In this document: positions 25,027 to 33,795 of the stretch, piece after piece
How the letters are laid out: each line of letters opens with the position of its first letter
Numbering within the stretch: position 1 is the first letter of the stretch
Origin: Methanoculleus sp. MH98A
GTDB lineage: Archaea > Halobacteriota > Methanomicrobia > Methanomicrobiales > Methanoculleaceae
NCBI RefSeq assembly: GCF_000691865.1
Contig: NZ_JMIO01000008.1
Span: 1-64,000, forward strand
Direction of reading: 5' to 3'
DNA: 64,000 nt
Translations under genes and position numbers: made by a program
The notes under the pieces: generated by a model
Seen by the model: the letters and a program-made list of their open reading frames with translations, nothing else
The model's database searches: none
Told to the model about the DNA's origin: nothing

Positions 25027-25617
25027 ATGATGCATCGCGGACACTCCCGGAGACACTCGCCCGAGGATGAAGCCGCCCGGCGACGCTGGCAGCACCCCGA
25101 GTCCATCCTCGAAGGGATCGGGCTTGCTTCCGGAGCCACCTTCATCGACGTCGGGTGCGGGGAGGGGTTCTTCGCGCTCCCGGCGGCGCGGATGGTCGGG
25201 CCGCGCGGCCGCGTCTGCGGGATCGATATCGACGCTGAGGCTCTCGACCTCCTGCAGGAGAAGGCTTTTTCCGAAGGGCTCGACAACGTCGTCCTCCATC
25301 GGGGGATGGCCGAGGAGATTGTTCTCTGCAACGGCTGTGCAGACGTCGTCTTCTTCGGCATCGACCTCCACGACTTCGTCGACCCGGTCCGGGTGCTCCG
25401 GAACGCAGAACGGATGGCGGCCGGGTCCGGCCTGATCGTCGACGTGGACTGGAAGAAGGAGCCGCTCCCTCTCGGTCCGCCGACGGCAAAGAAGTTCAGC
25501 ACGGAGCATGCGGCGGCGTTGATGGCGGAGGCGGGGCTGGCGGTCAGGACGGTGGCGGAGTCAGGACCGTACCACTACATCGTCACGGCCGTGCCGGAAG
25601 ATAAAAAGGGGAATTAG
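25027..25617 (+). CDS. Class I SAM-dependent methyltransferase
   Basis: A 196-residue methyltransferase. Motif I is FIDVGCGEGFFALPAA, motif II is GIDIDAEAL, motif III around ADVVFFGIDLHDF. The acceptor substrate is not evident; close archaeal relatives are annotated only as methyltransferase type 11 (UbiE/COQ5-like). It stands alone between a terminator and a convergent lipoprotein gene whose stop lies three bases beyond its own. Confidence 0.88.
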   Translation: MMHRGHSRRHSPEDEAARRRWQHPESILEGIGLASGATFIDVGCGEGFFALPAARMVGPRGRVCGIDIDAEALDLLQEKAFSEGLDNVVLHRGMAEEIVLCNGCADVVFFGIDLHDFVDPVRVLRNAERMAAGSGLIVDVDWKKEPLPLGPPTAKKFSTEHAAALMAEAGLAVRTVAESGPYHYIVTAVPEDKKGN

Positions 25618-25620
25618 GGG

Positions 25621-26256
25621 TCACGTCAGGTTTGCAATGCCGCCGTAGTTGACGGCGTCCACGAGTGCGTCGAGATCCTGCTTGGATCCGCCTTCGACAC
25701 TGACGTAGACCATGAACCGTTCGTTCACGCCGACCCAGGTGCCGTAGGAGTCGGGTTTGCTGAAGTACTCCCAGGACGGGTGGCCGCTGACCGTGCGCTG
25801 CTTGTAGTAGCCCTCGGTCGTCTCGAACGAAACAAACGAGTCCCAGGACTCCCAGTAGCCCACGTCCTGGTAGGCCGAATCCTGAATTATGATTGTCGCC
25901 CAGGCATCGTCCTTGCTGTAGTCACGAGACGCCCAGGTCCACTGGCCGTCCTCGATGGTCAATGACGACCCTATGGGTTCTTCCGCAGTCCATCCCGCAG
26001 GCGCATTCGGGAGGAACGGGATCAACGCCGTGTACGAAACCGCGGTTACGCTTCCCTCTGCGGCCCCGGAGACTGTGGTGCCGGCGGCGGCAGGAACCGT
26101 CGTGGCCGCAGGGGTGACTGGGGTGGTTTCATAGGGAGTTGTATCGGTCACCTGCGGCGTGGTCGTATCCGACGTACCCGTACAGCCTGCTGCCATGAGG
26201 CAGAGCGCAAGCAGCGCAAAGAGTGCCGGGATCGTTGCTGGAGAGATTTTTCTCAT
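25621..26256 (-). CDS. Predicted lipoprotein with a Thr-rich linker
   Basis: A 211-residue exported protein. The signal peptide ends in the lipobox LMAAGC, so Cys25 is the probable lipidation site. A Thr/Pro/Ala-rich linker of about 45 residues follows, then a globular domain with many Trp and Tyr residues (APAGWTAEE, QWTWASRDYS, VGYWESWDSF). The domain pattern resembles other methanogen surface lipoproteins, but I do not recognise its function. Its stop nearly touches the stop of the convergent methyltransferase gene. Confidence 0.8.
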   Translation of the reverse strand: MRKISPATIPALFALLALCLMAAGCTGTSDTTTPQVTDTTPYETTPVTPAATTVPAAAGTTVSGAAEGSVTAVSYTALIPFLPNAPAGWTAEEPIGSSLTIEDGQWTWASRDYSKDDAWATIIIQDSAYQDVGYWESWDSFVSFETTEGYYKQRTVSGHPSWEYFSKPDSYGTWVGVNERFMVYVSVEGGSKQDLDALVDAVNYGGIANLT

Positions 26257-26474
26257 AATAATGCCCTCAGGCAGACCTGATGAACAGATTCTTATTTATA
26301 GATTGCTGTTTCGCAATACCGGGTGACCAAAACTACCTGAATCCTTTTTGAGGGACGTATAGAATTCAGATCCGGAGGCAATATCGAAATAATAGAGCAA
26401 GATGCGGCCCGGCGCCGAATATCATTTCCAGAGGTTTAAGAAAAGTATTTAACAATTCTGGGAGATATTATCGC

Positions 26475-26945
26475 ATGGTTCTGAGAAAGAGCATCTGCAG
26501 CATCCTGGTTGCAGGATTGCTGGTAATGTGCCTCCTCGGTGCCGGCTGCACGTCGCAGCCGGCGGAGGAGGGGACCCCGACCGCGACACCAACCCCGGAG
26601 ACTACCGCGACGCCCACGCCCGCCGCAGCCGAAGAGTACGTCTTTAACGAGACGAACAACAACGAAACCGTCACCCTCCCGGCCGGAAGCGAGATCGCCA
26701 TCAGCCTTGATGAGAACCCGACGACCGGCTACGAGTGGAACGTCACCTCGTCGACCGGACTCGAGTACGTGAACGACACCTACATCGCGCCGGAGACCGA
26801 ACTCGTGGGCGCAGGAGGCGCGCACGTATGGCAGTACCTCGCCGCCGAGCCCGGTGCCGCCGAGTTCACCGCGGTCTACAAGCGCTCCTGGGAAGAGACG
26901 ACCGGAAACGAGACCACGTTCTCGATGGCCTTCACCATCGAGTAA
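26475..26945 (+). CDS. Chagasin (I42) family cysteine-protease inhibitor, lipoprotein
   Basis: A 156-residue surface lipoprotein: lipobox LLGAGC, a Thr/Pro-rich linker, then one chagasin domain. The three inhibitory loops are present as NPTTGYEW, GAGGAHVW and YKRSWE, the pattern of I42 inhibitors of papain-like proteases. An ATP-free surface role against external or own proteases is likely. A GTATTTAAC box near 26445 and a GGGAGAT site precede the ATG at 26475. Confidence 0.92.
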   Translation: MVLRKSICSILVAGLLVMCLLGAGCTSQPAEEGTPTATPTPETTATPTPAAAEEYVFNETNNNETVTLPAGSEIAISLDENPTTGYEWNVTSSTGLEYVNDTYIAPETELVGAGGAHVWQYLAAEPGAAEFTAVYKRSWEETTGNETTFSMAFTIE

Positions 26946-27064
26946 CGGCCCACCCTCTTTTTGCACACTCCCCGTCACCGGCCGTTCCCGAACCGCCGCA
27001 AAACCGCCGTGGTCCCTTTGTGCCGCGTAGACCCGTTCCGGCCCGAAGGTAAGAAGATCCAGAA

Positions 27065-27200
27065 GGAGACCTCATCGCGACCAGGATCGCCGTCTCATCC
27101 CCGGGGTTGGTATCGACCAGGAGCACGCTCCGGTCCCTGACGATGAACGCAGAGGCCACACCGAGCGGCACGGCGGCGATCTCCGGAAGGCTCTTCGTCT
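27065..27200 (-). pseudogene. Possible remnant of an MBL-fold hydrolase N-terminus
   Basis: In one minus-strand frame the translation reads IAAVPLGVASAFIVRD and then VLLVDTNPGDETAIL. This resembles the first strands of metallo-beta-lactamase-fold hydrolases (strand, then the LVDTG turn, then a helix). The expected HxHxDH zinc motif does not follow in this or a neighbouring frame, and no start codon with a ribosome-binding site precedes it. It is at best a decayed fragment. Confidence 0.35.
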
Positions 27201-27402
27201 TCTGTTTCAGGACCCGCCCGCTCCCGGCGAACCCCCCGTATTCGGCTCGTCGGCCTTCATGGCATCCCACCATGGGATGCCCTCTCCCTGCATCAATGAT
27301 TCGGCCGGGAAAGAAAGAATCCGCGGACCTTGGCAGAAAACTGCCTAAAAACAGGGAAATTCTCTGAACGAGGAACGAGAGCCCCGACCGCATTTCAATA
27401 TG

Positions 27403-27412
27403 CATATATATA
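27403..27412 (+). promoter_or_regulatory. TATA box giving a leaderless transcript
   Basis: CATATATATA is centred 25 bases upstream of the ATG at 27433, the spacing at which archaeal transcription starts, so translation probably begins at or next to the mRNA 5' end. This also argues against the in-frame ATG at 27400, which lies upstream of the TATA box. Confidence 0.6.
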
Positions 27413-27432
27413 GTAAAAACGAGTTTGGAACT

Positions 27433-27978
27433 ATGGCATATGAGAAACTGACATCGCGACATCTTCTCGCAATCCTCGTGGTCCTTTCCCTGGCGCTCCT
27501 CGCCGTCCCGGCAGCCGCACAGGAGACCAGTCCGCGACAGGTGCAGCCCGGCGATACGATCGAGGTGGGAGCCGAACCGATCATCCTCGACCTCGTCGGC
27601 CTCCGCGACGCGGATTCGTTCAACGCAATCACGGAACTCCGGAAGTACCAGGATGACAACCCCGCAAAGTCGATCCAGCGGGTTATCGGCGTGGCGAAAG
27701 ACGGTTACTTCACGATCAACGTCTACACGTTCAAAGGGCATTACGGACGGTATTTCCCGTACAGCAAGTCGGACGGCCTGCTGCATGAGAACAGCATCGT
27801 GTTCGTCCACGCTCCGCCGCCTACCGCCACGGAGACCGTCACCGAGGTCACCGAGACGCCTACGGAGACACCGACGGCCACGGAGACACCGGAACCGGAG
27901 CAGGCACCGCTCCCGGGAGTGATCGCGATTGCCGCACTCGGCATCTGCGGGCTGCTCGCGGCGGCACGGAAACAGTAG
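27433..27978 (+). CDS. Exported protein with C-terminal membrane anchor (PGF-CTERM-like)
   Basis: A 181-residue secreted protein: signal peptide with LLAILVVLSLALLAVPAAA, a small domain of about 90 residues, a Thr/Glu/Pro-rich stalk (repeated TETP units), and a C-terminal PLPGVIAIAALGICGLLAA helix ending in ARKQ. The tail resembles the tripartite signals processed by archaeosortases (PGF-CTERM class), though the exact PGF is replaced by LPG. It is probably displayed on the cell surface. Confidence 0.82.
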   Translation: MAYEKLTSRHLLAILVVLSLALLAVPAAAQETSPRQVQPGDTIEVGAEPIILDLVGLRDADSFNAITELRKYQDDNPAKSIQRVIGVAKDGYFTINVYTFKGHYGRYFPYSKSDGLLHENSIVFVHAPPPTATETVTEVTETPTETPTATETPEPEQAPLPGVIAIAALGICGLLAAARKQ

Positions 27979-28006
27979 ACGAATCCGCGGCAGAACGGTC
28001 CTGCAC

Positions 28007-28013
28007 TTTTTTT
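28007..28013 (+). terminator. T-run terminator between convergent genes
   Basis: Seven T residues lie 29 bases after the surface-protein stop and 65 bases before the convergent EF-2 gene end. Confidence 0.5.
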
Positions 28014-28078
28014 GTCAAACCGCTACGATTGCGCCCATCGGCGGGCGAAAAAGAAAAGGGAGGGTATATCGATACTCG

Positions 28079-30271
28079 TTACGCCAGGTAGTCGTCCGGG
28101 CGCGGGATCTGTTCCTTTAAGCCCTTCCGCTTGCGGATGGCCTTGACGACCTCGTCGACGATGCCGGCGGGAACCAGTTCGAACCCGGCGAACTCGGTGC
28201 TCCACATCGCACGCCCTTCGGTTGCGGACCTGATGTCGCCGGCAAACCCGAAGAGTTCGGCGACCGGCGCCTTGCCGACGATCGTCATCGTGTCGCCTTC
28301 GCTCAGCATATCGAAGACCTGACCGCGGCGGCCCTGGATCTGCGAGGTCGCCGCGCCCATCTGCTCGCTCGGGACCGTGATCTGGATCTTCTGAACGGGC
28401 TCGAGGAGCGAGTCGCCGGCCATCAGCACGCCTGCCTTGACGGCGCTCCTGACTGCCGGGATGACCTGCGCGGGGCCGCGGTGGATGGCGTCCTCGTGGA
28501 GTTTCACGTCCACCAGCCGGATCTTCAGGTTCTGAACCAGCTCGTCGGCGAGCGGGCCGCCGCGGAGTGCTTCGCGCCACCCGTCGAGAACCAGTTCCAT
28601 CGTCTCGTTCAGGTACTGGATACCCTTCGTCATGTCGATGAACATGTTGGTACCCTCGATCGCCTTGACGTTCTTGGCCTCGTCCTTGTCCATGCCCGCT
28701 GCGACGAGGGCGTCACGCCGCTCGAGCGCCTGCTGGTTCATCGAGACCTCGCCGTCCTGGATCATCTTCACGATTGCCGGGTCCATCGACTCGAGCTCGA
28801 TATAGAACCGATTGTGGCGGTTCGGCGACTTCCCTTCGACCGGGCCTGCCCCACCCGTGACCGTCTCGCGGTAGACGACGATCGGCGGAGAGGTGATGAT
28901 ATCGACACCCTTGTCGCGCTTGATACGGCCGGTGATGATCTCGAGATGAAGTTCGCCCATGCCGCTGATCAGGTGCTCGCCGGTCTCCTCGTTGATCGAG
29001 ACCTGCACCGTCGGGTCTTCCTTCGCAACCTGGCGGAGAACCTCGACGAGCTTCGGGAGATCTTTCATGCTCTTCGCCTCGACGGCGACGGTCATGACCG
29101 GCTCGGAGTAGTGCTTCAGCGACTCGAACGGAGTCATCTCGATGAGCGACGTGACGGTCGAACCGACGATGGCGTCTTTCAAGCCCGTCACGGCGGCGAT
29201 ATTGCCTGCCGGGAGCGCTTCCACCTCGATCCGCTCGGCACCCATGAAGATGCCGACCTGGGCGAGACGGTTGGCACGCTTCGCCGCGCCTATGATGTAG
29301 CACTCGGTACCCCGGCGGAGCGTCCCCGAGAAGAGACGGCCGGTGGCGACCTCGCCCGCGTGCGGGTCAAACGAAATATCGGTGACCATCATGCAGACCG
29401 GCCCGTTCGGGTCACAAGCGACCATGGCCTTGCCCTCGGGAGTATTGTAGTCGCCGTGCCAGATGATGTGGATACGCCGGTCCTGGGCATCGAGCGGGTC
29501 AGGCAGGTGCTTGACCACCATGTCAAGGAGGACGGCGTGCAGGGGGCTGTTCTTCCCCAGCCACTTCATGTCGCCGGAGTTGCACTTCTCAAAGACGTCC
29601 TTGAACGAGACCCCGCTCTTCTGCATGAAGGGGACGGAAACGGCCCAGTTGTAGAGCGCGGAGCCGAAGGCGACGGTGCCCTTCACGGCATCGAGCTTCC
29701 AGCCCTCGTTGTACATCTTCTCGTTCATGCCCTTGATCAGCTTGTTGACCTTGTCGATCACCTTCGCGAGGCGGATCTGCATCTCCTGCTCGTCCACTTT
29801 GAGCTCGTTGACCAGCCGGTCCACCTTGTTGATGAAGAGAACCGGGCGGACACCCTCTTTGAGGGCCTGCCGCAACACCGTCTCCGTCTGGGGCATGGTA
29901 CCCTCGACCGCGTCCACCACGACGACGGCACCGTCCACCGCACGCATGGCGCGGGTCACGTCACCGCCGAAGTCCACGTGGCCGGGGGTATCGATCATGT
30001 TGATCAGGTACTCGTCCCCGCCGTACGTGTGGACCATCGAGACGTTGCTCGCATCGATGGTGATACCGCGCGCCTGTTCCTCCTCGTCGGAGTCCATGAA
30101 GAGCTGCCGGCCGGCGAGTTCCTCGCTGATCATGCCTGCGCCGGCGAGCAGGTTATCCGAGAGTGTTGTCTTTCCGTGATCGATGTGGGCGACAATACCG
30201 ATGTTCCGGATGCGCTCCGGCTTGTCCATCAGCGCTGTCACCCGCTCTACCATCTTCTTTCGTCTGGTCAT
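28079..30271 (-). CDS. fusA: Translation elongation factor aEF-2
   Basis: Ribosomal translocase GTPase, 730 residues, full length. G1 is AHIDHGKTT (residues 28-36), switch I around RGITIDAS, G3 [11 protein letters not shown]4 INKVDRL. The diphthamide loop reads DAIHRGPAQ with the modified His at 597. Domains III to V follow in the usual order. The start [11 protein letters not shown] is the family's typical N-terminus. It is the last gene of the S12-S7-EF2 operon. Confidence 0.98.
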   Translation of the reverse strand: MTRRKKMVERVTALMDKPERIRNIGIVAHIDHGKTTLSDNLLAGAGMISEELAGRQLFMDSDEEEQARGITIDASNVSMVHTYGGDEYLINMIDTPGHVDFGGDVTRAMRAVDGAVVVVDAVEGTMPQTETVLRQALKEGVRPVLFINKVDRLVNELKVDEQEMQIRLAKVIDKVNKLIKGMNEKMYNEGWKLDAVKGTVAFGSALYNWAVSVPFMQKSGVSFKDVFEKCNSGDMKWLGKNSPLHAVLLDMVVKHLPDPLDAQDRRIHIIWHGDYNTPEGKAMVACDPNGPVCMMVTDISFDPHAGEVATGRLFSGTLRRGTECYIIGAAKRANRLAQVGIFMGAERIEVEALPAGNIAAVTGLKDAIVGSTVTSLIEMTPFESLKHYSEPVMTVAVEAKSMKDLPKLVEVLRQVAKEDPTVQVSINEETGEHLISGMGELHLEIITGRIKRDKGVDIITSPPIVVYRETVTGGAGPVEGKSPNRHNRFYIELESMDPAIVKMIQDGEVSMNQQALERRDALVAAGMDKDEAKNVKAIEGTNMFIDMTKGIQYLNETMELVLDGWREALRGGPLADELVQNLKIRLVDVKLHEDAIHRGPAQVIPAVRSAVKAGVLMAGDSLLEPVQKIQITVPSEQMGAATSQIQGRRGQVFDMLSEGDTMTIVGKAPVAELFGFAGDIRSATEGRAMWSTEFAGFELVPAGIVDEVVKAIRKRKGLKEQIPRPDDYLA

Positions 30272-30301
30272 GAAAATACACCGAAAAAATAATAGGGGGT
30301 T

Positions 30302-30910
30302 TTAGCGGGCTGCCTTTGCAATACGCTCTCTTTCTTCTTTCTTTGAGACGGCATACGAGCGGGTATCGCCGTTCGCCGCACCGATCAACTCGTCGGCAAG
30401 CGCTTCGCTCACGCTCTTCTTCTTCTTGTGGCTCGCCTGCAGGACACCGGCGGTGATGAACCGGAGCGCAGTATCGACACGCCGCTGGGGCGCGGTATCG
30501 ACCGACTTCGGGACGTTGATGCCCCCGTACTTCAGCCGGACGGTCTCCTCGCGGGGCCCGGTGTTCGCGACCGCGTCCACCAGCACCTGGACCGGGTTCT
30601 TCTTGGTCTTCTTGTTGACGATCTCGAAGGCGTCCCGGACGATGCGGATGGTAAGTTCCTTCTTGCCGGTGTTGTTCTCGGTCTGCATCATCCTGTTGAT
30701 CAGCCGCTCGACGATCAGCATATTGCTCTTGTTGAACTGCTGGCCGACAAGCTTACCGCAGGAGTGCGGCACGATCATCGCATGCAGGTTCACGTAACGG
30801 GCAAGGCTCGGATCCCGGATCTCCACCTCGCTCATGTCCCAGCGGTTAAAGAGGAGCTGCTGCATCCCTGTCTCTTCCGGCTGCGTAGTTCCTGCTTCTA
30901 CTTCCACCAT
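30302..30910 (-). CDS. rps7: 30S ribosomal protein S7
   Basis: Archaeal S7 (uS7), 202 residues, which binds 16S rRNA in the small-subunit head. Recognisable segments include the [18 protein letters not shown] lead, [27 protein letters not shown] and [19 protein letters not shown]. The N-terminal Glu/Thr extension of about 15 residues is usual for euryarchaea. GGAGGT precedes the ATG and overlaps the end of rps12, five bases upstream. Confidence 0.97.
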   Translation of the reverse strand: MVEVEAGTTQPEETGMQQLLFNRWDMSEVEIRDPSLARYVNLHAMIVPHSCGKLVGQQFNKSNMLIVERLINRMMQTENNTGKKELTIRIVRDAFEIVNKKTKKNPVQVLVDAVANTGPREETVRLKYGGINVPKSVDTAPQRRVDTALRFITAGVLQASHKKKKSVSEALADELIGAANGDTRSYAVSKKEERERIAKAAR

Positions 30911-30915
30911 ACTAC

Positions 30916-31344
30916 TTACCTCCGCGGCTTCTCCTTGCGGCCCGTGACCATTTCACGCAGGCTGACATTGTTCACCTTGGTCACGACGAACCGGACGCCG
31001 GGGATATCACCCTTCGACCTGCCCAGTCTGCCGCCGATGCCCTCGATCTCGACCTCATCGTGCTCGTCGATGAAGTTGATGGCACCGTCGCCGACGGCGA
31101 ACGCCGTCACCTGGCGACCGTTCTTGATCAGCTGCACGCGGACGCACTTCCTGATCGCAGAGTTCGGCTGCTTTGCCTCGACACCCACCTTCTCGAGAAC
31201 GATCCCGCGGCCCTGCGGTGCTCCCTCAAGGGGGTCAGCTTTTACATCGAGCCCGAGCTGGCGTCGCGCGTAGCCAGTGTCATGCCACCGGTTATTATTT
31301 GCGTCGCGCTTCAGTTTTCGGGCTGCAAATTTTCCATTTCCCAT
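30916..31344 (-). CDS. rps12: 30S ribosomal protein S12
   Basis: Archaeal S12 (uS12), 142 residues, located at the decoding centre. The conserved loop [24 protein letters not shown] is split here only in quotation: KQPNSAIRK carries the decoding Lys-Pro-Asn-Ser residues. The [10 protein letters not shown] segment near the C-terminus is also typical. It is the first gene of the operon; a TATATAAAT box on the minus strand near 31420 could be its promoter. Confidence 0.97.
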   Translation of the reverse strand: MGNGKFAARKLKRDANNNRWHDTGYARRQLGLDVKADPLEGAPQGRGIVLEKVGVEAKQPNSAIRKCVRVQLIKNGRQVTAFAVGDGAINFIDEHDEVEIEGIGGRLGRSKGDIPGVRFVVTKVNNVSLREMVTGRKEKPRR

Positions 31345-31516
31345 CGAATACCCTCGAATTAGCTAAATTTGTGGATAGGAGCAACTCCTGGTGTGCTATA
31401 AAACAACGCGCGTTGCGGATTTATATATTGTGGAACCCGCTTGCACGCCGATCTTCTGCCTAGGTATTAGATCGGGAGCTGATATAATATTATATCCTGG
31501 CGGGCAACCTTCATTG
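31345..31516. promoter_or_regulatory. Divergent promoter region between rps12 and queD
   Basis: The minus-strand side has a TATATAAAT box near 31419-31428. The plus-strand side has ATAATATTATAT at about 31483-31494, some 25-30 bases before the queD ATG, which suggests a leaderless or very short-leader queD transcript. Confidence 0.5.
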
Positions 31517-31930
31517 ATGAATACCCGGATATACAAAGAGGTTTTTTTCGAGGCGACCCACCGCCTGATCCATTACCGGGGGAAGTGTTTCCGGCTGCAC
31601 GGTCACCAGTGGCGCGTGGAGGTCTGGATCGATGGGACGGCCGACGAACGCACGGGGATTGTTCTCGACTACAACTGCATCAAAGAGGTCGTCGGGCGGT
31701 TCGACCACCAGGTGATCCTGAACAGGGATGACCCCATGGCGGCGTGCATCGAGGAGTTCCACCCGGTCGTCACCACCGAGGGCGACCCGACAAGCGAACT
31801 TCTGACCGGGCTCATCGCTGAGATGATCGACGCCGAGGCCGCGCGGCAGGGGCATGACGCGCGTGTCGCAAAGATCCGGGTCTGGGAGTCGACGACCTGT
31901 TACGCAGAGCGCACCTATGATCGTCAGTGA
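31517..31930 (+). CDS. queD: 6-carboxytetrahydropterin synthase QueD (PTPS family)
   Basis: First step from 7,8-dihydroneopterin triphosphate toward preQ0, which archaea use for archaeosine in tRNA. The zinc ligands His15, His28 and His30 and the catalytic Cys24 (THRLIHYRGKCFRLHGH) are in place, and the C-terminal RVWESTTCYAE carries the substrate-binding Glu. The length of 137 residues is typical. The ATG at 31517 starts the conserved protein; upstream in-frame codons lie inside the promoter. It overlaps queE by 14 bases. Confidence 0.95.
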   Translation: MNTRIYKEVFFEATHRLIHYRGKCFRLHGHQWRVEVWIDGTADERTGIVLDYNCIKEVVGRFDHQVILNRDDPMAACIEEFHPVVTTEGDPTSELLTGLIAEMIDAEAARQGHDARVAKIRVWESTTCYAERTYDRQ

Positions 31931-32525
31931 GATCTTCCGGAGCCTCCAGGGGGAGGGAAAGAACCAGGGGCGGCCCTGCACGTTCGTCCGGCTCGCCGGG
32001 TGCAACCTCAGGTGCGCCTGGTGCGACACCCCCTACGCCCGGGAAGGCGGGGAAGAAATGACCGTTACGCAGGTTCTCGACCAGGTCTGGCTGCTCCGCG
32101 GGACGCATATCTGCATCACCGGCGGGGAACCGCTTCTGCAGCGGGAGGATGTACTCAAACTCCTCGAGAAGTTCAGCCTGCACGGCTATACCGTCGAGAT
32201 CGAGACAAACGGCACCCGCGACTTCCGCGATATGCAGCCGTATGCCTCCATCTGCATGGACGTCAAGTGCCCCTCGTCGGGCGAGAAGAGCGATCTCTCG
32301 CTCCTCGCCTTCATCACCCCGCGCGACTGCGTCAAGTTCGTGGTGGCGGACGAGGACGACCTCCTCTACGCCCGGGCGGTGATGAGCCGGTGCGAGATCC
32401 GGGGCGAGGTCTTCATCTCGCCGGTGGAGGGATCCGACTACCGGGCCGTCGCGGACCACATCGTCGAGGAGAACCTCCCGGTGAGGTTTCAGTTGCAACT
32501 CCATAAGATCCTGGGGGTAAAATGA
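31917..32525 (+). CDS. queE: 7-carboxy-7-deazaguanine synthase QueE (radical SAM)
   Basis: Radical-SAM enzyme that contracts 6-carboxytetrahydropterin to 7-carboxy-7-deazaguanine. The cluster-binding CxxxCxxC is CNLRCAWC (Cys29, 33, 36), directly preceded by the typical [18 protein letters not shown]. The GGEPLLQ motif binds the SAM amino group. It is 202 residues, with the ATG inside the end of queD and the stop overlapping the queC ATG (ATGA). Confidence 0.96.
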   Translation: MIVSEIFRSLQGEGKNQGRPCTFVRLAGCNLRCAWCDTPYAREGGEEMTVTQVLDQVWLLRGTHICITGGEPLLQREDVLKLLEKFSLHGYTVEIETNGTRDFRDMQPYASICMDVKCPSSGEKSDLSLLAFITPRDCVKFVVADEDDLLYARAVMSRCEIRGEVFISPVEGSDYRAVADHIVEENLPVRFQLQLHKILGVK

Positions 32526-33190
32526 AGAAAGCGGTATGCCTTCTCTCGGGCGGCATGGACTCCACCACGCTCGCCTACGTCGCAAAGGATATGGGCTACG
32601 ATATCGTCGCGCTCCACTTCACCTACGGCCAGCGGACGGAGGCAAAAGAGCGGGAGTGTGCCCGCGCCGTCGCCAAAAACCTCGATGCTCTCGAGTTCGT
32701 CGAGATAAGCCTCGAACACTTCAAAACGATCGGGGCATCGAGCCTGACGGATACCTCGATCCCGGTCGAGGAGTACGCCGGCGAGGAGGAGGGGGTCCCG
32801 AGCACCTACGTTCCTTTCCGGAACGCGAACCTGCTCGCCATCGCGACCAGCCTCGCGGAAGCCCGCCGGGCGGAGGCCGTATTCATCGGCGTCCAGACCG
32901 GGGACTACCCCGGCTATCCCGACTGCCGGCCGGAATTTATCGAGGCGTTTCAGCGGGCGGTCGACCTCGGCACGGCGGCGGACCCGCGGATCGTCCTGAT
33001 GACCCCGTTCGTCCGGATGTCCAAGGTGGATATCGTCAGAAAGGGGCTCGAGCTCGGCGTCCCCTACGAACAGACCTGGTCGTGCTACCAGAACAACGAC
33101 CGGGCATGCGGGGTCTGCTCCTCCTGCCGCTACCGGAGGGAGGCGTTCCGGGAGCTCGGGCTCGAAGACCCGATAACGTACGAGGCGTGA
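32522..33190 (+). CDS. queC: 7-cyano-7-deazaguanine (preQ0) synthase QueC
   Basis: ATP-dependent conversion of carboxydeazaguanine to preQ0. The PP-loop is SGGMDSTT (residues 9-16), and the C-terminal zinc site has Cys188, Cys196, Cys199 and Cys202 ([16 protein letters not shown]). It is 222 residues, complete, and the third gene of the queDEC run. Archaeosine transglycosylase is not in this window. Confidence 0.97.
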   Translation: MKKAVCLLSGGMDSTTLAYVAKDMGYDIVALHFTYGQRTEAKERECARAVAKNLDALEFVEISLEHFKTIGASSLTDTSIPVEEYAGEEEGVPSTYVPFRNANLLAIATSLAEARRAEAVFIGVQTGDYPGYPDCRPEFIEAFQRAVDLGTAADPRIVLMTPFVRMSKVDIVRKGLELGVPYEQTWSCYQNNDRACGVCSSCRYRREAFRELGLEDPITYEA

Positions 33191-33192
33191 CA

Positions 33193-33687
33193 ATGGAGAT
33201 CTACCGCGGCAAGCGCCTCAGTATCGAGAAGAAAGTGTTTACACTCCCGAACGGCAAAATGAAGGAGAAGATCGTCGTCCATCCCGGCGGCGCGGTTGCA
33301 ATCCTCCCTATCGCCGGGGACGACTGCTACCTCATCCGGCAGTACCGGTTCGCCGTCGACGACTACATCTATGAAGCGCCGGCAGGCACCATCGACGAGG
33401 GCGAGGAGCCGCACGAGACCGCGTACCGGGAACTGATCGAGGAGACCGGGATGAAGGCGGAGACGTTCGTCCCGAAAGGCTGGATCTACCCCTCTCCCGG
33501 CTACACCGACGAGCGGATCTGGCTTTACCGGGCCGAAGAGCTCTCCCCATGCTCCGACTACGGGATGGACGACGACGAGGTGATCGAGGTCGTCCGTGTC
33601 CCTATCGCGGACGTCGGGTCGATGATCGCGGACGGCAGGATCGTCGATGCAAAGACGATCTGCCTCGTCTGCCGGTGCCTGTGGTGA
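33193..33687 (+). CDS. NUDIX hydrolase, ADP-ribose pyrophosphatase-like
   Basis: A 164-residue NUDIX enzyme. The Nudix box runs from GTIDEGEEPHETAYREL to IEETGM and keeps all catalytic Glu residues. The preceding LIRQYRFAVDDYIYEAPAG is characteristic of ADP-ribose/ADP-sugar pyrophosphatases. Its ATG follows the queC stop by two bases, so it is co-transcribed with the queuosine-like genes, perhaps as a housekeeping enzyme for nucleotide by-products. Confidence 0.93.
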   Translation: MEIYRGKRLSIEKKVFTLPNGKMKEKIVVHPGGAVAILPIAGDDCYLIRQYRFAVDDYIYEAPAGTIDEGEEPHETAYRELIEETGMKAETFVPKGWIYPSPGYTDERIWLYRAEELSPCSDYGMDDDEVIEVVRVPIADVGSMIADGRIVDAKTICLVCRCLW

Positions 33688-33740
33688 GGGGGGCACACGG
33701 GACCGGCGGATGTGCGCAGATTTATGCCCTTCCTCAGAGA

Positions 33741-33750
33741 AACATATAGT
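33741..33750 (+). promoter_or_regulatory. TATA-like box upstream of prf1
   Basis: AACATATAGT is placed so that transcription would start near 33770, just upstream of the GGTGA ribosome-binding site at 33784-33788. It would allow prf1-argS-taw1-sepS to be transcribed separately from queDEC-nudix. Confidence 0.4.
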
Positions 33751-33795
33751 AGCTTCGACAATTGAACAACATTCAGCTGGCCTGGTGAAACTCCT

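Larger units (their letters stand above)
26946..27432. other. Intergenic region with a possible gene remnant and promoter
   Basis: No intact gene. The minus strand shows a short stretch resembling a metallo-beta-lactamase-fold protein (listed separately). GGCATCCCA ... TGGGATGCC at about 27262-27282 is a strong inverted repeat. The TATA box of the next gene is at 27403-27412. Confidence 0.45.
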
